A stretch of 64,000 nucleotides of DNA. It comes from Vigna angularis (lineage: Eukaryota; Streptophyta; Magnoliopsida; Fabales; Fabaceae). Made by a program: the position numbers and the translations under genes. Under the pieces are notes generated by a model. That model saw only the letters and a list, made by a program, of their open reading frames with translations. It was not told the DNA's origin and searched no databases. Positions 58,601 through 64,000 of this stretch are shown here, piece after piece. The first letter of the stretch is position 1; each line of letters opens with the position of its first letter. The stretch is from the NCBI RefSeq assembly GCF_016808095.1, contig NC_068970.1, positions 63,401,130 through 63,465,129 of the forward strand, given 5' to 3'.

Positions 58601-61600
58601 ATTGTAACGTTTCTTTTAATATCTAATTCATATACAATAATGTTGTAAATATATATATTCTTTAATGTTCACCAGGCAAACAATGTCAGAGTTCCTGCAC
58701 CATCCTCATCCATGTCACCTATTCCAGGTGCTCGTGTTGGACCAGCAACATTAGGTCCTTCAAAATTAATGTACAGGTAAGACTGTTTAAATTTTATGAA
58801 ATGAAGATATATTTATTTAATGTAGTCATTAACTTGATTATTGTTGAAGGTCTCTTTTAGCAGACATCATACAACCACAGCACCTGAAGGAACTTTGCTC
58901 AGTTCTGGTGCTAGTATCTGGACAAGCTGCTAAGACATTTACTGGTATATTGACATGTTAAATTGTCAAATTACGAATTGCATCATATGTTTTGAAAATA
59001 TCATCACTGTTGATTTTTGTTTCTTCTTTATGAGTAGTGTTGTATTAACCGACAATAGATTTTCTGTCTCCCACTTTTTCTCTTCTTTTTCTCTTTCGTA
59101 TACTGAGTGAGCATTATACATGTTTTAATTCTGGGTGCTCGAATTGAATTTGTTACATCAGATAAGACTTTCTAATTTTGTTGCTTTACAAGTGCATGAC
59201 AAAATGAAAACTAAACAAGTTTTCAACCACAGTAAGGTTCAGAATTTTATTTATCAGCATGTTGTTTATGTGCCATCAAACTAATTTGAGGATTTAATTG
59301 GCTAAATAATAAATTACAGAATTCAACCTGATTTAATTCATAATGTACCTGCAAACAATAGTTTCCTTCATGGGAAATAAGGAAAGCAGAAAAGGAAGTA
59401 CAATTAATTAAAAGTTATCTATTTTGAAGAGGAATTGATTTTACGTGACCTCTAAATGTTTGTTACCCTGCCCATGCGCCGATGTTATTTGCAACTGAAT
59501 AGTTGTTTGGTGAGTTTTGGAATATCTGAGGGAATGCAATGTTCAAGATGCTGAAGTATTGAAAAACTTGAGCACCTAAGAATCCTCTATATTGACAATT
59601 GACCTTTTAGTTCATTTAAAATTTTCATGTTACTCCATAAAATATGTTTTCTTTTTATGTATTCTGTTTCTATCATAATAACTATAAAAACTTTCATTTT
59701 TTTATGCTTATAGAGTTTTGTTTTGGAAATGGTGAAAGCCATGTAGCGTTTTCATAATCATAAGTAAAAAATTAAGGATTTGAAAACAAAAAATATTTCC
59801 TACAACCAAACGGGCTGTAATACGTGTGGTCCATTAGTGTACACTTACTAGAAGAAAAGATTGCGTGTGGACAAGAAATTTTTAGTTTTCTGTGTAATTG
59901 GTGATTTCAGTTGCTATCTATCTACCAGTGATTAGCATTATCAATTGACTTGTGTTCTTTGACCGATTATTTTTATTACTGTGAACAGACCAGAAAAATT
60001 TAATGGACAAGCATGCGGAAGATCACACAGAAACTTCTCTTGCTTCTTCAACTCATGAGCAATTACCAAACCAAAAGGAAGCTAATGTTGAGAAAGCTAT
60101 GGCTGATGATGATTGTTTGAGTGCAAACCAGACAGATAAAATCAGCCCAGATAATTCTTGTTCAGATGGTGCTGATGTCCCAAAAGGGAGGCCAATGTCT
60201 CCTGGAACCTTAGCATTGATGTGCGATGAGCAAGATACAATGTTCATGACTTCTGCCTCCCCTATTGGATCAAGGGCTCATGCTTGCAACACATCTTCGC
60301 AACCGCCATATGGTCAAGGAATGACAGAGGTCTATGCCGAGCAAGAAAAAATTGTACTGACAAAATTTAGAGACTTTCTCAATAGGGTTATCACTATGGG
60401 AGAAATAAATGGTAAGTCAATACCTTCATCTGATCTGAGTTATGATTTGTTTGCAAAAATTTCAAATCTCATCCTTAGCGCTGGTGCTGTTACAAATGGA
60501 TCTTCTCAACTTTCAATTTAGACAAATAATAGCCTCACTCCCAATAACATTGACAGCCTTCTCAATAACCGTTTTCTTATTTTTCCGTGAGTTATTTGTC
60601 TTTGTTACCATCTGGTTAGTTCTACTTCTGTGAATCTAAACCTGTATTCTTTATGTATAAACTGACTTTATTTGAGTCTGATACCAATCAGCCGAGAGAG
60701 TGTACATTTTCACGAAGATAAGAAAGAAATACGGCAAAGAAAGTAAAATAGCACTGCGTTGGCTTTACCCCTTTCTCACTTACTAACCTTTATTCTCCAC
60801 TCCCCACCTGAATCTCCCCTGTTCCATTTGCTTTCTGTGACACCCTGTCCATCCAATTTCATTAAGATGCACATCCCTAGCATGAATATTCTTCATGATT
60901 TCACTGTTGGTTCCCTGCTGGGCCTTGAGGCTTGATCCTCGTACCACCTTATTCCTCCTAGAATATACCTTAGTTATATCACATCCCTGTACATGATATT
61001 TTCTCCACTGCTAAGAGCAATCTATTCATATTCCGTTGATTTCTGGATAGCAGCTTGTGCTTAAATGCCTAATCTTGAAAATTGTTCACTTCACATCAAA
61101 GTTACGTGGTTTGTTCTGTGTTTTGCTGATTTCAAGTTATTGTTTGTGGTAAAGGATGAGTAAGTTCTATGAAACATGAAGTAAATACCTCATGGATTGA
61201 AAATAGTTGTGTGTATGTGTGTATTGTTTTAAAGTGTACATCAAGAGTCAGATTATCCAGCTGTTTCTTTCTTGTTTGTTAATGCTTTGTTGGGCCTGCT
61301 TATATATAGCTATGTCTGTTGAAATGGCTTTGAATTTCCGACTTATGTGCTCAAAGTATCAAAGTTCATGTGCTGGATTCCTTCTTTATTGTTTGATGTT
61401 GCTAATTTATAATTTATATTCCCAATTTCAGAAACGAAGTGTTCTTCATTAGCTAGAAGTGAATTAGAGAGTGAAAAGGACCCAAACAACAATTGCACTG
61501 GAAATACCAGTACTGAGACAGCCCATCAGCAGGGAACCACTAATAATGTTGTTGCCAAAGCTGCGGGCAACATTACTTCAACATCTTCGTTTCCTGGTGG

Positions 61601-61622
61601 TAGTCTTATTCCTGAAAAATAG
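55620..61622 (+). CDS. Tesmin/TSO1-like CXC (CPP) protein, TCX5/6 type
   Basis: Eight exons: 55620-55819, 56264-56371, 56479-56656, 57442-57795, 58676-58776, 58850-58944, 59989-60411 and 61432-61622, giving 549 residues. Two cysteine-rich CXC domains lie at about 93-122 ([16 protein letters not shown], then CDGCNCVNC) and 178-208 ([16 protein letters not shown], then [10 protein letters not shown]), joined by a linker with the conserved [10 protein letters not shown]. Each domain binds three zinc ions and contacts the CHR-like TTYRAA element. N-terminal [12 protein letters not shown] and the C-terminal [19 protein letters not shown] and [16 protein letters not shown] helices fit TCX5/TCX6 and animal LIN54. 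These are DNA-binding subunits of the DREAM complex, which represses cell-cycle and DNA-methyltransferase genes. Introns before exons 4, 5, 7 and 8 are each about 0.8-1.0 kb. Confidence 0.94.
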
Positions 61623-63516
61623 ATATGAAAAGAAATCTAACTTAGATGAGCTGAGATAACTATGGAAGAATATTGTGTGAAGGTATGCTACAACTCTGAA
61701 CTGTAAAAACACTATTCTTCGTTATGTTGCTTCTCTTTGAAGGGCGTGTCAACTGTCAAGCACACAGGCCCACCAATTAGTCCCCATAGGATCAATTTTT
61801 TGGTTATCAATTTTCTTCGATTCCGGTCATTCAAGTATAGAAATCTGAATTAATTGCTCTGCTTCGACGTAACTTGTAAATTGCAGACTTGTAATTTCAT
61901 AAAAGAAGCAATGTAACTTAATTCCCCATTCTAGAGTTTTTTCCCCTTTACTATCTTTTGCCTCATTCATTGTTGTATTCAAATGAAACGAAATTACGGT
62001 TTGAACTAGAGCGAATATAAATTGTAGTTTTATTACAGGCTAGCTTAATATAATTACATTTCTCCAATTGATGATAATTTGATTCCATGGTTAGTACTCA
62101 CCCGTAATTCTTCACCATTTAAGGCTTAGTTACTGTAATTTAAATGAATGAAAATGGAAAGAAAAATATATATTGTTTGTAATTTGTATGAATAAATAAA
62201 AAAGAAAATTAAACCAAAAAATAATAAGATTACAAAATTTTTACTCTAACACATTTTTTTGTTTTCGTTAATTTTTTAACATGAAAAATATTATTTTTGT
62301 CATAAAATGTTATTTTGTTGTTAAAAACTGAAAACAAAATTAAAAAAAAATACTACCAACCACTTTTATGTCATTTTCATATCTCTTCATCAAGAAAATG
62401 ATTTTGATAGCATCATGACTGGACTTCAACATGTGCCAACCCAATGGGCTAGTTTCACTACCCAACAAAAATGTAGCTATTGCTTTTTACACTCCCAATT
62501 ACTAACTACACAACACTAATATAAAAAAACTAAAATACCTATCCATCCTTATTGTACTACATTATAATTGTAGTCCATGTTCGTCGTTATCATCATCAAG
62601 GAAGAAGAAAAGAAGGATGAGACTGAAAAAAATGTGCAAAAAAAATATCAGAAAGGAGAATATATTATATCGGTTCCTAGATGATATAATTTGTGCTATG
62701 GATTATAATTTTATTTTTTTTATACTTTTAAATTACATAATATGAATTTTAAATGGTTTTTTGAAATATAATAAACTTAGTTGCTAAAATAAATTATTCA
62801 TTTTTAAATAACTATTAAACCATATTGATACGTTGACTAATATGATAATATTCATAATAGTATTAAATTTGATTTAGATATGCATTAATTCATTAAAGGT
62901 CATTATTATCATTATTTTTCTAGATATAAAAAGCTTTCAAAAGTATTCCGTTCGACACCTGAACTCTAAATTTTTTTAACTTTGAAATTGTTTGATCTAA
63001 ATTGATATACCAAAATGTATTGTCAGATTTCAAATCTAAAAATAATATAAATTACTCAATCTTCAGTCTCCATAAATTTGATACGAAGGAATACAAAATA
63101 AAGAAAAAGATATTTAATATTTGATTCATAAAGATAAATATTGATTATACTTTTTTTACGCTTAAAAGATGATAAAGGGATAAAGCATTCTCAAGTTATG
63201 TATTAGACAAACATTAAACTTGTGTAATGTAGAAATTAAACTTCCACAATTTTTTAAATAATGTTATGATTTGTACAGAATAAATTATCATTGTTAATTA
63301 ACTAATAATGAATTGTTACAAGGTATTGGTTAGAAAATATTCTGGGAAAATATAGTATTCGGAGTGGCAAACGAAAATATAGAGAATCCCTAAAGAAAAA
63401 GAGAAATACAATAAAGACGAAACGGTGTCGTTAGTATTCTGGGAAAATATAGTATTAGGAGTGGGAAGGTTTTATATACTCAGAAGTGTGACATTTTGAG
63501 CTGAAACAACACACAA
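61623..63516. other. Intergenic region upstream of the NFD6-like gene
   Basis: 1.9 kb. The first 300-400 bp is probably the TCX 3' UTR. The rest is AT-rich without a coding frame. Close to the next gene, a 29-bp direct repeat (TATTCTGGGAAAATATAGTATT followed by GGAGTGG) occurs at 63338 and 63435. Confidence 0.6.
63338..63465 (+). repeat. Pair of 29-bp direct repeats in NFD6-like promoter
   Basis: TATTCTGGGAAAATATAGT followed by ATT, one variable base and GGAGTGG is present at 63338-63366 and 63435-63463, 97 bp apart, with one difference. Between them lies ACGAAACGGTGTCGTTAG. The second copy ends about 55 bp before the start codon, so it lies in the core promoter or leader. Confidence 0.85.
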
Positions 63517-63989
63517 ATGGCATCATCGAAGGTTTTGTGTAGGTTGTCAGCTCGGTTACAGACACTTGCTCACAGCAACTTCACCAAACCCTCACTTTCT
63601 CTTCTCTCCAATCCACTTCCTCTCTCTGCGCGCCGCCTTTCTCGTACTTTCCGGTGAGCCCCGCATCTCCCTCACGCTTCGTTTCATTCCCCAATAAAAA
63701 AAAAAAATGGATTTTTACATTGACATTTCGTTCTTGAAAACCTATATGACACTTTCATATGATTTTGTTTATTCTTTTGTTTTAATTAAACTTTGTAATT
63801 TGGTTGGTTAGGTTACCGGTGGAGTTGGCGAGCTTGGAATCAATTATGCCGTTACATAGTGCGGTGGCTTCAGCTCGATTAGTGTCAAGCTTGTCTGTTG
63901 AGTCTAAGGGTTGGGGGTTAGTTCCTCAAGGTGTGTTCTTTTTGCGTGTATTCACTATTCAGCAATGTTATTGTGAATTTCTGACATGA
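63517..63989 (+). CDS. NUCLEAR FUSION DEFECTIVE 6-like mitochondrial protein, partial
   Basis: Exon 1 is 63517-63653 (MASSKVLCRLSARLQTLAHS, a Ser/Arg/Leu-rich presequence without acidic residues, fitting mitochondrial import). Exon 2 starts at 63812 and reads LPVELASLESIMPLHSAVAS followed by ARLVSSLSVES. The LESIMPLHSAVASARL block is the signature of plant NFD6 proteins, small mitochondrial proteins needed for polar nuclear fusion in Arabidopsis. At 63930 CAAG is followed by GTGTGT: if used as a donor, further exons lie beyond the window. If retained, the frame stops at 63989 with 104 residues. Plants commonly make NFD6 isoforms differing only in this tail. Function is by family resemblance. 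Confidence 0.8.
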
Positions 63990-64000
63990 CTTTAAGGAAT

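Noticed and set aside
1..64000. tRNA genes, CRISPR arrays, operons or viral insertions
   Set aside because: No cloverleaf with a convincing T-loop motif, no spaced identical repeats of CRISPR form, and no viral coding sequence were seen. Reading by eye could miss a tRNA.

Overview
This is a stretch of plant nuclear chromosome. Genes are split by GT-AG introns, the space between them is very AT-rich, and the mobile elements are plant types. The gene families, a Cassandra-type LTR and a LIN/CERBERUS-like E3 ligase suggest a legume, probably phaseoloid (Vigna or Phaseolus side). The species is inference. All exon boundaries below were read by eye from frame continuity and GT-AG sites.

Layout: 1-10.5 kb is AT-rich and gene-free, apart from a 365-bp solo LTR (1100-1464) flanked by a 5-bp duplication and carrying a 5S-rRNA-like segment, as in Cassandra elements. 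10,552-19,339 is a structurally complete CACTA (En/Spm) transposon: 22-bp identical terminal inverted repeats, ATT target duplications, large palindromic subterminal arrays, and two minus-strand genes. Its TNP2-like transposase is broken by a stop codon and a frameshifting deletion. Its second gene is still open across ten exons and ends in a Ulp1-like protease fold whose catalytic Asp position is Cys. 20,227-23,055 is an atypical bHLH transcription factor whose promoter lies next to the CACTA end. 26,696-28,399 looks like a Pack-MULE: long diverged terminal inverted repeats around gene scraps, including a recognisable piece of an adenylate isopentenyltransferase (cytokinin synthesis) gene.

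29,909-37,302 is a 15-exon LIN/CERBERUS-like U-box/WD40 E3 ubiquitin ligase. 39,492-41,569 and 45,660-47,696 are tandemly duplicated NPF1-type transporters, with parts of their upstream DNA duplicated too. 50,059-51,894 is the CDK-activating kinase CDKF;1. 55,620-61,622 is a TCX/CPP (tesmin/TSO1-like CXC) protein of the TCX5/6 type. 63,517 to the window edge is the start of a NUCLEAR FUSION DEFECTIVE 6-like mitochondrial protein gene.

The host genes all lie on the plus strand and form no operon or cluster with a shared function. CDKF;1 and the TCX protein both belong to cell-cycle and transcription control but are ordinary neighbours. The most informative parts of the window are the mobile elements: one nearly intact but disabled CACTA element with an unusual terminal architecture, one gene-fragment-carrying MULE-like element and one 5S-bearing solo LTR.
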